Assembly: GCA_002238415.1 (NCBI GenBank)
Contig: MPMI01000016.1
Span: 1 to 64,000, forward strand
Direction of reading: 5' to 3'
DNA: 64,000 nucleotides
DNA from: Desulfurellaceae bacterium bin18
GTDB lineage: Bacteria > Desulfobacterota > Binatia > Bin18
A program made the translations under genes and the position numbers. The notes under the pieces are model-generated. The model did not search any database, had not been told where the DNA came from, and saw only the letters and a program-made list of their open reading frames with translations. Shown here one piece after another: positions 55,381 to 62,973 of this stretch (position 1 is the first letter of the stretch; each line of letters opens with the position of its first letter).

Positions 55381-55682
55381 AATGTTTTGTTGTCCTGCTG
55401 GCAGGCCTGCTGGCCGTCCCGGCCCTCGCGGGCACCGCCTCTGTCTCTGAGCGCGGCGCGGCCTGGGCCCGGGCATGTACGGCCTGTCATGGCCCTGACG
55501 GACAGAGCCAAGGAGCCATTCCGGCGCTTGACCGGCTGTCACCCGAGGACTTCAGGGTGGCCATGCAGGCATTTCGGACCGAAGAGCGTCAGGGAACCGT
55601 GATGAATTATATTGCCAAGGGGCTGAGTGAGGCGGATGTCGAGGCCGTGGTGGCGTATTTTGCAATAATGCAGGCACGTTGA
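55377..55682 (+). CDS. Monoheme c-type cytochrome (FccA/SoxE-like)
   Basis: A 101-aa periplasmic cytochrome with a Sec signal (VVLLAGLLAVPALAG) and one heme site ACTACHG; a Met in GTVMNYIAKG is a candidate sixth ligand. It directly precedes the FccB-like flavoprotein, an arrangement seen for flavocytochrome c sulfide dehydrogenase and SoxEF. It could accept electrons from FccB or from the periplasmic Mo enzyme. Its start overlaps the soxZ stop by four bases. Length is normal for a small class I cytochrome. Confidence 0.84.
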   Translation: MKCFVVLLAGLLAVPALAGTASVSERGAAWARACTACHGPDGQSQGAIPALDRLSPEDFRVAMQAFRTEERQGTVMNYIAKGLSEADVEAVVAYFAIMQAR

Positions 55683-55741
55683 GCGGTGCGGTGTACTGGT
55701 CCGCAGACCCCTCACCCCTTAGGGGAAAGGGAGTAAATGTA

Positions 55742-55765
55742 GGGGCAACCCCCCGTGGTTGCCCC
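55742..55765. repeat. GC-rich dispersed-type palindrome
   Basis: GGGGCAACC-CCCCGT-GGTTGCCCC forms a 9-bp stem with a 6-base loop in the 97-base gap between the cytochrome and fccB. Similar GGGGCAACC palindromes are often dispersed in genomes as REP-like elements. It may also end transcription partially. Confidence 0.55.
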
Positions 55766-55779
55766 GCGACGTTTGACTG

Positions 55780-57057
55780 ATGCCCCCATATCTCACCCGC
55801 CGTCAATTCTTCAGCCTGGCCGGAAGCCTGCCTTTTGTCCGCCCGCTGACCGGCAGAGCGCGGGCGAATACCCAGGCCAGGGCCGTCGTCGTTGGCGGTG
55901 GTTTTGGCGGGGCGACCTGCGCAAAGTATTTACGCCTGGCCGACCCGAGCCTTGAGGTCACGCTGGTGACCCCCCAGCCTCAGTTTATCACCTGTCCATT
56001 CAGCAATGCAGCTTTGGTTGGTCTTCGCTCGCTCGCCTCGTTGACCTATACCTACCAACGGCTCCGGGAAGGCTATGGCGTACAAATTGCCCATGCCCAA
56101 GCACAGGAGATTGATCCGACCACGCGGCGCCTCACCCTCTCTGACGACACTACTCTCACCTATGACAAACTTGTCTTATCCCCCGGTGTTGAACTGCGCT
56201 GGGACGCAATAGAAGGTTACGACGCCGAAGCCAGTACGGTGTTCCCACACGCCTGGCAGGCGGGTTCGCAGACGCTGCTGCTACGCCGTCAACTGGAAGC
56301 CGTGCAGGATGGCGGGCTGGTGGTGGTGAGCGCGCCGGAGACGCCCTACCGCTGTCCGCCGGGGCCGTACGAACGGGCCAGTTTGATCGCCCACTATCTC
56401 AGAACTCACAAGCCAAGATCGAAAGTCTTGCTGCTTGATGCCAAGGACAGTTTTACCAAGGACGGACTATTTCTAGCCGCGTGGGAGAGGCTGTATCCCG
56501 GCCTGCTCGAATGGGTACCGGGTGCCCAGGGCGGGCGGGTCACCCAGGTCGATACCCGCACCGGCATCGTCCACACGGAGTTTGACGAGTACAAACCAGC
56601 GGTGGCCAATATCATTGCCCCGCAGCGCGCGGCGGCGATTGCGCGGGCGGGCGGCCTCGACGCCGGCACGGGCTGGTGCCCCGTATACGGTGGCACATTC
56701 GAATCCCGCATACACCCCAACATTCATATTATTGGCGACGCGGCTATCGCCAGCCCCATGCCCAAGTCCGCCTTTAGCGCCAATACTCAAGCCAAGGTCT
56801 GCGCCGCGGCCATTGTGGCTCTGCTCCGGGGCGAGCCGGTTGCCCCGCCGGCGTTGATGAATACCTGCTACAGCCTTGTTGCGCCTGATTACGGTATCTC
56901 TATTAGCGCTGTGTATGCCGTTGAAAACGATACGATTCAGGTTGTCCCAGGATCGAGCGGCACAAGCCCGCTTGACGCGCCGGGGACAACGCGCACGCTC
57001 GAAGCGGCCTACGCCCGCTCGTGGTACGCCAATATTACCGCCGATACGTTTGGGTAA
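55780..57057 (+). CDS. fccB: Flavocytochrome c sulfide dehydrogenase flavoprotein subunit (FccB/SoxF)
   Basis: A 425-aa flavoprotein with a twin-arginine signal (LTRRQFFSLAG), so it is periplasmic. The FAD motif is VVVGGGFGGATCAKYLR; one redox cysteine is in PYRCPPGPYERASLIAHYL and the other near MNTCYSLV, the FccB pattern. It oxidises sulfide or polysulfide and reduces the adjacent monoheme cytochrome. It sits between that cytochrome and the fused soxXA gene. The first residues after the signal match FccB, and the length is normal. The start ATG is at 55780. Confidence 0.88.
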   Translation: MPPYLTRRQFFSLAGSLPFVRPLTGRARANTQARAVVVGGGFGGATCAKYLRLADPSLEVTLVTPQPQFITCPFSNAALVGLRSLASLTYTYQRLREGYGVQIAHAQAQEIDPTTRRLTLSDDTTLTYDKLVLSPGVELRWDAIEGYDAEASTVFPHAWQAGSQTLLLRRQLEAVQDGGLVVVSAPETPYRCPPGPYERASLIAHYLRTHKPRSKVLLLDAKDSFTKDGLFLAAWERLYPGLLEWVPGAQGGRVTQVDTRTGIVHTEFDEYKPAVANIIAPQRAAAIARAGGLDAGTGWCPVYGGTFESRIHPNIHIIGDAAIASPMPKSAFSANTQAKVCAAAIVALLRGEPVAPPALMNTCYSLVAPDYGISISAVYAVENDTIQVVPGSSGTSPLDAPGTTRTLEAAYARSWYANITADTFG

Positions 57058-57070
57058 AGGCGACGCTACG

Positions 57071-58363
57071 ATGCACGGAATCCATTGGAAAGCTTTTGTC
57101 ATTCAGGTGTGGATCGGACTTCTGGTGCTGAGCGATCTCTGCGCCCAGGGGAATCAGCAACTCGACGGTTTGCAGACCCGGCATGAAGGGATTCCCACCC
57201 CGTTGACCGACCAGCCCGGTGATGCGGAGCGGGGACGGCATATTGTGCTCGACCGGGAGCGCGGCGATTGTGTGGTATGTCATGCCCTGCCGCAAAGAGT
57301 AAACCTGTCTTCCAATAAGCAGGCAGATGTTGACAGGTTTACTCTTTTGCCCGAACGCCGCTTCCACGGCACGGTGGGACTGCCCTTGGACAACGTTGGG
57401 AATCGCCATACCGCCGCGGAGTTGCGCCTGCGACTGCTGGACCCCAAAGCGCTGAACCCCCGCTCCATCATGCCGGCGTATCATACCGTGGAAGGTCTGC
57501 ATTCCGTACTCGAAGCCTACCGGGGCAAGCCGATCCTCACCGCGCAGGAAATTGAAGATGTTGTGGCCTATCTCCTGACGCTTCGTCAGGACGCTCCACA
57601 GGCTGCTGAGGCTCTCCAAACTCCGGGCAGTTCGCAGCACGAGACTTCCCCGTACAGCGTCGAAGGCCGTCGCTCCGGGTATACTTATCTGTCGGAGGAA
57701 CACCGACAGTTACAGGACGACGCGTTTGGCAATCCGGGGATGTTATGGATCGAACGTGGGCACGATTTATGGGACCAGACCCAGGGCGACAGCCAACAGG
57801 CGTGTGCCGGTTGTCATGGAGACGCGGCAACAAGTATGCGCGGGGTGCGTACACGCTATCCGCAATTCGATCCACGCACAAAAAAACTCATCAATCTGGA
57901 GCAACGGATTAACCGCTGTCGCACCGAGCAACTCCAGGCCGAAGCCTACCCGTATGAATCCGAAGCCCTGTTGGCGCTCAGCGCCTTTGTGAGTTTTCAG
58001 TCCCGCGGGCTGCCGCTGAACGTGGACATCACGGGGCCGGCCACGCCGTTTTTCGAGGCGGGTAAGGCGTCCTTCATGCGCCGCCGCGGCCAACTCAACA
58101 TGACGTGCAGCCATTGCCACGACGAGTACGCCGGGCAACGCCTGCGGGGTGAAGTCGTCAGCCAGGGACAGACCAACGGCTTCCCAGTCTATCGGCTGAG
58201 CTGGCAAACACTGGGATCGACACACCGCATGTTTGTCTGGTGCAACACCGCGATTCGTGCCCAACCCCTGGCCCACGGGGCGGACGACTACGTGAATCTG
58301 GAATTGTATATGGCCTGGCGGGGTCGTGGCTTACCGGTAGAGACACCGGGCGTGCGCCGCTGA
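57071..58363 (+). CDS. soxXA: Fused SoxX-SoxA triheme cytochrome c
   Basis: A 430-aa periplasmic protein that joins two subunits normally encoded separately. Residues 1-25 are a signal peptide. Residues 50-175 are SoxX: heme site C67-C70-H71, MPAYH with the Met 134 ligand. Residues 220-430 are SoxA: heme sites C245-C248-H249 and C346-C349-H350, with the persulfide cysteine C391 in HRMFVWCNTAIRAQP. SoxXA links thiosulfate or persulfide oxidatively to SoxYZ. An in-frame 54-bp palindrome disturbs residues about 75-93 just after the first heme. Frame from 56876 is open, but ATG 57071 starts at the signal peptide. soxB and soxCD are absent from the window. Confidence 0.86.
   Translation: MHGIHWKAFVIQVWIGLLVLSDLCAQGNQQLDGLQTRHEGIPTPLTDQPGDAERGRHIVLDRERGDCVVCHALPQRVNLSSNKQADVDRFTLLPERRFHGTVGLPLDNVGNRHTAAELRLRLLDPKALNPRSIMPAYHTVEGLHSVLEAYRGKPILTAQEIEDVVAYLLTLRQDAPQAAEALQTPGSSQHETSPYSVEGRRSGYTYLSEEHRQLQDDAFGNPGMLWIERGHDLWDQTQGDSQQACAGCHGDAATSMRGVRTRYPQFDPRTKKLINLEQRINRCRTEQLQAEAYPYESEALLALSAFVSFQSRGLPLNVDITGPATPFFEAGKASFMRRRGQLNMTCSHCHDEYAGQRLRGEVVSQGQTNGFPVYRLSWQTLGSTHRMFVWCNTAIRAQPLAHGADDYVNLELYMAWRGRGLPVETPGVRR
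57294..57347. repeat. In-frame palindromic insertion inside soxXA
   Basis: AAAGAGTAAACCTGTC at 57294-57309 and GACAGGTTTACTCTTT at 57332-57347 are perfect 16-bp inverted arms with a 22-base loop. The whole is 54 bases, so it adds 18 codons without a frameshift. It lies between the heme motif CHALP and ERRFHGTVG, which join directly in typical SoxX proteins. Confidence 0.85.
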
Positions 58364-58399
58364 AGGGAGGGAGGAACTGAAGGCGTACTCTCCTTTCTT

Positions 58400-58741
58400 C
58401 TACGCAACGCTTTCTTCCATTGAGTCAGCAGGACGCCGGATGAGCGAGTATTGCCGAATTCTCTTCAGCTCCTTGGCCTCTGAGCGCTGGGCATAATACA
58501 GGTCCCAGCGGAGTTGAAGGTTAAGCCAGAAAGCGGCAGAAGTACCAAAGAACTTCGCTAAGCGCAGAGCCGTTCCCGGGCTTACGCCGCGTCGCCCTCG
58601 CACCAACTCGTTAACCCGCTGATATGGCACATGAAGCTTTGCTGCAAGCTCACGCTGGGTTAAGCCCATAGGGCGCAGGAATTCCTCCAGGAGCACTTCC
58701 CCCGGATGGGTTGGAGAGCGATGGGTTGGAATGCGAACCAT
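58400..58741 (-). CDS. higA: HigA-family antitoxin
   Basis: A 113-aa helix-turn-helix antitoxin. HPGEVLLEEFLRPMGLTQRE then LAAKLHVPYQRVNELVRGRR form the DNA-binding domain, followed by the family tail WLNLQLRWDLYYAQ. It inhibits the HigB ribonuclease and represses the promoter of the pair. AAAGGGAGG precedes the ATG. The toxin gene lies upstream, 20 bases before it. Length and order (toxin first) are typical of higBA. It abuts the 3' end of soxXA, which converges on it. Confidence 0.88.
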   Translation of the reverse strand: MVRIPTHRSPTHPGEVLLEEFLRPMGLTQRELAAKLHVPYQRVNELVRGRRGVSPGTALRLAKFFGTSAAFWLNLQLRWDLYYAQRSEAKELKRIRQYSLIRRPADSMEESVA

Positions 58742-58761
58742 GTTTCCTCCCTTTGATAGCC

Positions 58762-59055
58762 TTAATGGTAGTCAGTGATCTCGACCTGTACCGGTCCTGT
58801 CTTTGTCCAAGTAAAACAAATCCGGTATTGCGCATTTATACGTATGCTATGCTGTCCCCTCCGGTCTCCCAAGAGCGCCTCTAAATAGTTGCCTGGGGGA
58901 ACCTTCATTTCTTCGAGTGCTTCGGCTGAGTCAAGCTGATCAAGCTTACGACCTGCGACCTTCCAAAGTGAGAGAGGGCAACACTTCATTGCATTTTTCG
59001 TTCGTCTGCCGTTGAAGACATCTTCCGTTCCGGCGTTTTTGAACGACTGAATCAT
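58762..59055 (-). CDS. higB: HigB-family toxin (RelE-like mRNA interferase)
   Basis: A 97-aa RelE-fold ribonuclease that cleaves mRNA on the ribosome. It begins MIQSFKNAGTEDVFNGRRTK and ends GQHSIRINAQYRICFTW ... VEITDYH, the HigB family signatures with conserved Arg, Tyr and His. Antitoxin HigA is encoded 20 bases downstream. A 5-bp inverted repeat upstream (59066-59084) could be the HigA operator. The pair lies between soxXA and a degenerate copy of its 3' tail, which suggests insertion. Confidence 0.88.
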   Translation of the reverse strand: MIQSFKNAGTEDVFNGRRTKNAMKCCPLSLWKVAGRKLDQLDSAEALEEMKVPPGNYLEALLGDRRGQHSIRINAQYRICFTWTKTGPVQVEITDYH

Positions 59056-59065
59056 ATCAGCATAG

Positions 59066-59084
59066 TAGCACGGTATCCATGCTA
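59066..59084. promoter_or_regulatory. Possible higBA operator
   Basis: TAGCA-CGGTATCCA-TGCTA lies 11 bases upstream of the higB ATG. HigA-type repressors bind such short inverted repeats near the promoter. No -10 or -35 box is confidently placed. Confidence 0.35.
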
Positions 59085-59120
59085 TACTTGGGAGACAGCT
59101 ACTATCCGAACTGTTAAATG

Positions 59121-59272
59121 CTAGGATCGACGCACCGTATGTTTGCCTGTTGTAATACCGCGCCCCGCGCCCAACCTCTGGCCCATGGGGCCGAGACTAC
59201 GTGAATCTGGAACTCTACCTGGCCTGACGCGGTCGTGGCTCGCCGGTAGAGACACCGGGGGTGCGACGGTGA
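59121..59272 (+). pseudogene. Degenerate copy of the soxA 3' end
   Basis: The sequence matches the last 150 bases of soxXA (58211-58363) with many substitutions, one deleted base and a TGG-to-TGA change. The SoxA persulfide segment reads HRMFACCNTA here, and the end is again near a GTGCG...TGA terminus. It lies 909-910 bases from the original, with higBA between the two copies. It is not expected to encode a functional protein. Confidence 0.85.
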
Positions 59273-59358
59273 GGGAAGAATATGGAAAAGTATTAAGCGC
59301 GCATAACTTGCTAAGGCGAAGCCATGACCCTTTATCCCTCGATATCTCTATAGCAGAG

Positions 59359-59979
59359 TTAACCTTTTATAACTGCAAGTAAGATGATCTGCGTCTTTCG
59401 ACAAAACTGTTCCAATAGAAGTGGCGAGAAACGACTGGACAGTAACATTTTTCCGGGTGTTATAGCGTTAACATTCGCCCCATAGTAATTGCGCACCACT
59501 TCATTGAACTTCTGTCTTGTCCCAACACTGCCGTGGGCAATGTGATTCCTCATTTTCCTCAAGTCGGAGATGAATTGCCCATGCCCAACAACCGTATGAA
59601 TAAAGTGTTCCCTCGGTGAGAATAAGTATTCAAGGTTCTTCCTTATTTCTCTCGCCCTACCCCATCGAAGTTGAAATTTTTCTTTTGCTGGGTTTGGACG
59701 CTCGAAAGTACGCATCGCGTCTCGGGCACGCTCAAAGCCCTGAGTCGGATGGGGCCTCTGTAGTAGAGGAGAGGAACCATCACAATACTTCGCCCCACAA
59801 ATTAATCGACAGGCTGAGTCTTCAATAATTGCTTCAAATAAGGAATAGAGGCGGACGGTGATCATTTCAGCAACATATACACGTGGAAGACTATCAACGG
59901 ACCGGATATGCGTCGCTAATGTCAACGCCGTTGCTGTAGTCTGGCGAATTTGATCAGCCTGTGTACGCAGTGTTGACAT
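59359..59979 (-). CDS. HEPN-domain protein (RiboL-PSP/MAE_28990-like), putative RNase or toxin
   Basis: A 206-aa helical protein. The HEPN ribonuclease motif R-x4-H is visible as RNHIAHG (R144 to H149), in the usual position toward the C-terminus. The rest is poorly conserved. Proteins of the MAE_28990/MAE_18760 HEPN group are frequently encoded next to DUF262 proteins. HEPN RNases often act as toxins in defence or toxin-antitoxin systems. Its ATG lies two bases after the stop of the DUF262 gene, so the two are translationally coupled. G+C is clearly lower than in the metabolic genes, as for a transferred module. Confidence 0.72.
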   Translation of the reverse strand: MSTLRTQADQIRQTTATALTLATHIRSVDSLPRVYVAEMITVRLYSLFEAIIEDSACRLICGAKYCDGSSPLLQRPHPTQGFERARDAMRTFERPNPAKEKFQLRWGRAREIRKNLEYLFSPREHFIHTVVGHGQFISDLRKMRNHIAHGSVGTRQKFNEVVRNYYGANVNAITPGKMLLSSRFSPLLLEQFCRKTQIILLAVIKG

Positions 59980-59981
59980 CG

Positions 59982-60983
59982 CTAGTTCATAAATTTGCTA
60001 ATATAGCGACTACGCACTTTCCGACTGGCAATACGCTGCGTGCTTGCGCGACATGCTTCGTAGAATTCACTATCCGCCTTAGGGCGTTCATTCGGAGGCT
60101 TGTCAGAATTGAACCGAGCATCAATCTTACCGAGCGCATCTTCGAGTTTCCTTCCTTTAGCATGGGGATTTTCGTCAAGAACGAGAACCAAGGAAAAAAA
60201 CACCGGTTTCCTGGAGAAAATCGTGTCACGAATTGTTGATGGCGATATTGATACGATACGAGAAAACACAGAATCAAGTCTCTTCTTTATATCCGACGCT
60301 TCCTGAAAATTTTCTTCGTTATCCGTATAAATCTTGTTAAGCTTTGAGTTTGAGAAGTCCGATAATCCCTCTAGCATGTTTAAGATGACATCAGAGATAA
60401 ATTCGATTTCTTGCATTCTAGCAATATCGTTTGCGGTGAATATCTCCAGGTCTCTCCACAACGAGACACGAGAAGCAGCTTCATGGAGGCAGAACTGCTT
60501 AAATTCTCCACTAAAATCTGCATTACGCTTCTCTTGATGGTTGAGTGTTTTTGCAACTGAATTCAAGCGTCCAAAAACCTCGATCACATCTGCGTCTGTT
60601 GCCTCCAGAAGCCAACCACCGGAAAGTTTTGTTGCACGAAACCTTTTCTTCTGGTCTGAGGAAAGTTCATCATATGTTACTTTTCTCTTGCGATCCGGGT
60701 GGAAGGCAGAAAAGTCTCCTTTGATATACTCAAGAACTGCTCGAATTCGTTGCTGCCCATCGACAACCTCTCTAAGGCTCTTATCCTGCTCAAGATCAAC
60801 GTTGTGGCGAAAGTAAAGCGTTGGTACAGGCTTTTGCTCGAACAGAGTGTTAAGGAGGTAGGATTTCTGGGGCGTAGTCCACACGGAGCGACGTTGGTAC
60901 CAAGGGCTTAGCTTAAGTTCTTGATGTTTTTCCCAGTTAATTAAGTCTTGGACGATGAGAGGTTCGTAATCAACACGGTCCAT
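59982..60983 (-). CDS. DUF262 (ParB-like) nuclease/NTPase-domain protein
   Basis: A 333-aa protein with a DUF262 domain at the N-terminus. WYQRRSVWTTPQKSYLLNTL and the hallmark EVVDGQQRIRAVLEYI (D75-G-Q-Q-R79) are present. DUF262 modules occur in GmrSD, BrxU and SspE as nucleotide-dependent nucleases. The remainder is a helical region without a DUF1524 HNH domain, so the protein is a short solo DUF262 type, presumably acting through its HEPN neighbour. Codon use and A+T content are unlike the flanks. A 20-bp near-palindrome lies upstream. Confidence 0.78.
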   Translation of the reverse strand: MDRVDYEPLIVQDLINWEKHQELKLSPWYQRRSVWTTPQKSYLLNTLFEQKPVPTLYFRHNVDLEQDKSLREVVDGQQRIRAVLEYIKGDFSAFHPDRKRKVTYDELSSDQKKRFRATKLSGGWLLEATDADVIEVFGRLNSVAKTLNHQEKRNADFSGEFKQFCLHEAASRVSLWRDLEIFTANDIARMQEIEFISDVILNMLEGLSDFSNSKLNKIYTDNEENFQEASDIKKRLDSVFSRIVSISPSTIRDTIFSRKPVFFSLVLVLDENPHAKGRKLEDALGKIDARFNSDKPPNERPKADSEFYEACRASTQRIASRKVRSRYISKFMN

Positions 60984-61095
60984 AATCTACTCCCTTCGAC
61001 ACTCAACAGCGAAGTTGGATAGAAGTCGGCCTCTAGGTTGCTTCAGTCAATGTACAGGTGGGGAAGCTCAATGTCTTCATGAGCCTTTAGAATAC

Positions 61096-61115
61096 AGGTG
61101 TAAAATTTTACTCCT
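61096..61115. promoter_or_regulatory. 20-bp palindrome upstream of the DUF262-HEPN pair
   Basis: AGGTGTAAAATTTTACTCCT is a palindrome with one mismatched pair, with a perfect 12-bp core GTAAAATTTTAC (61100-61111). It lies 113 bases upstream of the DUF262 start and 28 bases after the SMP-30-like stop. It could be an operator, a terminator for the upstream gene or the edge of the acquired module. Confidence 0.4.
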
Positions 61116-61142
61116 CGTCTCCACCTTTATTTCACGCTGCCC

Positions 61143-62090
61143 TTACACCTCTCCTCGCGGTACCGGGATGCCCGGAATCTTCACCCGCATCCTGCCCATC
61201 TCACCAAACGTGGTGATAAACAAGGTCTTCCAGTCATCATCCCCGAAACACATATTGGTGACATGTTTGCCGCCGCTCAGAATAGTCCCGAGATGTTTGC
61301 CTGAGGAACCCATGATCCAGATACCGCCAGGGCCGGAGCAGTAGACGTTCCCCTGCACATCGACCTTCATCCCGTCGGGTACGCCTGGCCGGGAGTCGGC
61401 GCTCATATCGCAGAAGACGCGGTCGGTCGCCATGTTCAGCATGCCCGAGCCCCAGAGCGAATCGAGATCAAAAGCCCGGATATGTTTTTGCAGCGAATCG
61501 TTGATGTAGAGAACCTTCTCGTCAACCGAAAAGGCCAGACCGTTAGGAAGCACAAAGTCGCGCACAAGCAGATTGATCTGCCCCAGGTCGGGTGAAACCC
61601 GGTACACACCGGCAATGTCGAGTTCGGGCTGAACCCCCAGCGTCACCGGATCGGTGAAATAAATCGCCCCGTCGGATTTGACCACCACGTCATTGGGCCG
61701 GTTCAAACGCTGTCCACGATAATTATTCGCCGCAACGGTCAGGCTGCCATCAAGCTCTTCGCGGGTGACCTGACGGCTGGCATGCTCACAGGCGATGAGC
61801 CGGCCTTGACGGTCACGGGTTAGCCCGTTGGCATCATTCGTCGGCTCTTTGTAGAGCGTGACCCCCTCGCCCTCTTTCCATTTATAGCGCTTATTGGTGG
61901 CATTATCGCTGAACAGCAGAAAGCCGCCTTCATCCCACCAGCCGCCGGCGTTCCACCACACCGGGCCTTCAGCGACGCCTCGGATCATGCCGTTTTCATC
62001 AAACCCACCATAGCCTTCACCCAACCATTCAATTTCCTCGTTGAGAGCGACAATATCTTCAATCTCCGATGACATTTTCTCCACTGCCAT
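61143..62090 (-). CDS. SMP-30/gluconolactonase-family protein
   Basis: A 315-aa six-bladed beta-propeller lactonase. WLGEGYGGFDENGMIRGVAEG is at the start, with EGPVWWNAGGWWDEGG, CEHASRQVTREELDGSL, NRPNDVVVKSDGAIYFTDP and LPNGLAFSVDEKVLYINDS later. These include the Asn and Asp metal ligands of SMP-30. It opens sugar or other lactones. AAAAGGAGG precedes the ATG. It is downstream of the LamB/YcsF gene on the same strand, with 14 bases between them. Confidence 0.88.
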   Translation of the reverse strand: MAVEKMSSEIEDIVALNEEIEWLGEGYGGFDENGMIRGVAEGPVWWNAGGWWDEGGFLLFSDNATNKRYKWKEGEGVTLYKEPTNDANGLTRDRQGRLIACEHASRQVTREELDGSLTVAANNYRGQRLNRPNDVVVKSDGAIYFTDPVTLGVQPELDIAGVYRVSPDLGQINLLVRDFVLPNGLAFSVDEKVLYINDSLQKHIRAFDLDSLWGSGMLNMATDRVFCDMSADSRPGVPDGMKVDVQGNVYCSGPGGIWIMGSSGKHLGTILSGGKHVTNMCFGDDDWKTLFITTFGEMGRMRVKIPGIPVPRGEV

Positions 62091-62104
62091 CCGTTCTCCT
62101 CCTT

Positions 62105-62887
62105 TTAGCGACCGTTCGCAGCATGAAGCGCACTGCGGATCGTCACCCCCTCACGGGTCAGGGCCTCTCGCAGTGACTGCAGTATCTTCGGAGCCTGCAT
62201 CAACTCGCCCGATATAGCAATACTTTCTGCGTCAAGCGCGAGCTCTTTGCCACCCGTGGTCGTGACCTTCCCCTCGGTGACAACTCTCATAACGAGTCGT
62301 ACTGCTTCTTCCACACTGTCCTCGCCGTGCCCGTACGTCAGGTCTCCATCATCCTTGTATCCTAACCCTGGGTAGAACTCTTTGACGACCCGCATCCCCA
62401 GTTGCTCGGCGACTTCCAGTACGGGGTAGCGCGGAAGCGCTGGTAGGTAGGCTACGATGTCCGGGTTCACCGCTTGAAATCCCTCAAGCATCGCTCGGGT
62501 ATTCTCCTCGCTGAGCTGCGCCCACACGTAAAACGCACTATGCGGCTTGGCCGCCTCAAGCCGCAGTCCTGCTGCTTCGGCAAAGGCTTTCAGCGCCCCG
62601 AGTTGATACACAACATAATCCTTGCCCTCTTGGGGAGTGATATGCATAAGTCTCCGGCCGAAACCCAGCATATCGGGAAAGCCAGGATGGCCCCCGACTG
62701 TCACACCGTACTTCTTGGCACTCTCGACAGAGCGACGGACCCAGCTTGGATCGCCGGCGTGAAAGCCACACGCGATGTTGGCGTGGCTAATCCCCTGCAT
62801 CACCTCCTCAGGCCGTCCCAGCACATAGTTCCCAAAGGATTCACCTACATCGCTGTTGAGATCAATCCACGTTCTCGTGGTGCTCAT
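62105..62887 (-). CDS. pxpA: LamB/YcsF (PxpA)-family 5-oxoprolinase subunit A
   Basis: A 260-aa protein. It begins STTRTWIDLNSDVGESFGNY; ANIACGFHAGDPSWVRRSV, GGHPGFPDMLGFGRR, KPHSAFYVWA and EFYPGLGYKDDGDLT follow. PxpA acts with PxpB and PxpC to hydrolyse 5-oxoproline with ATP; no pxpBC is visible here, so the partner is unknown. GGGAGG precedes ATG 62887, which is better supported than a TTG two codons earlier. The usual PHGALYN motif reads PHSAFYV, a difference from the canonical protein. Confidence 0.84.
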   Translation of the reverse strand: MSTTRTWIDLNSDVGESFGNYVLGRPEEVMQGISHANIACGFHAGDPSWVRRSVESAKKYGVTVGGHPGFPDMLGFGRRLMHITPQEGKDYVVYQLGALKAFAEAAGLRLEAAKPHSAFYVWAQLSEENTRAMLEGFQAVNPDIVAYLPALPRYPVLEVAEQLGMRVVKEFYPGLGYKDDGDLTYGHGEDSVEEAVRLVMRVVTEGKVTTTGGKELALDAESIAISGELMQAPKILQSLREALTREGVTIRSALHAANGR

Positions 62888-62973
62888 GCTCAAACCTCCC
62901 CGCCTGTCTTAGAAAAATCAGATGTTCCGTTTTGCCACGCCTGCCCGCACTCTCTACGCCGCCCGGACAGCAG

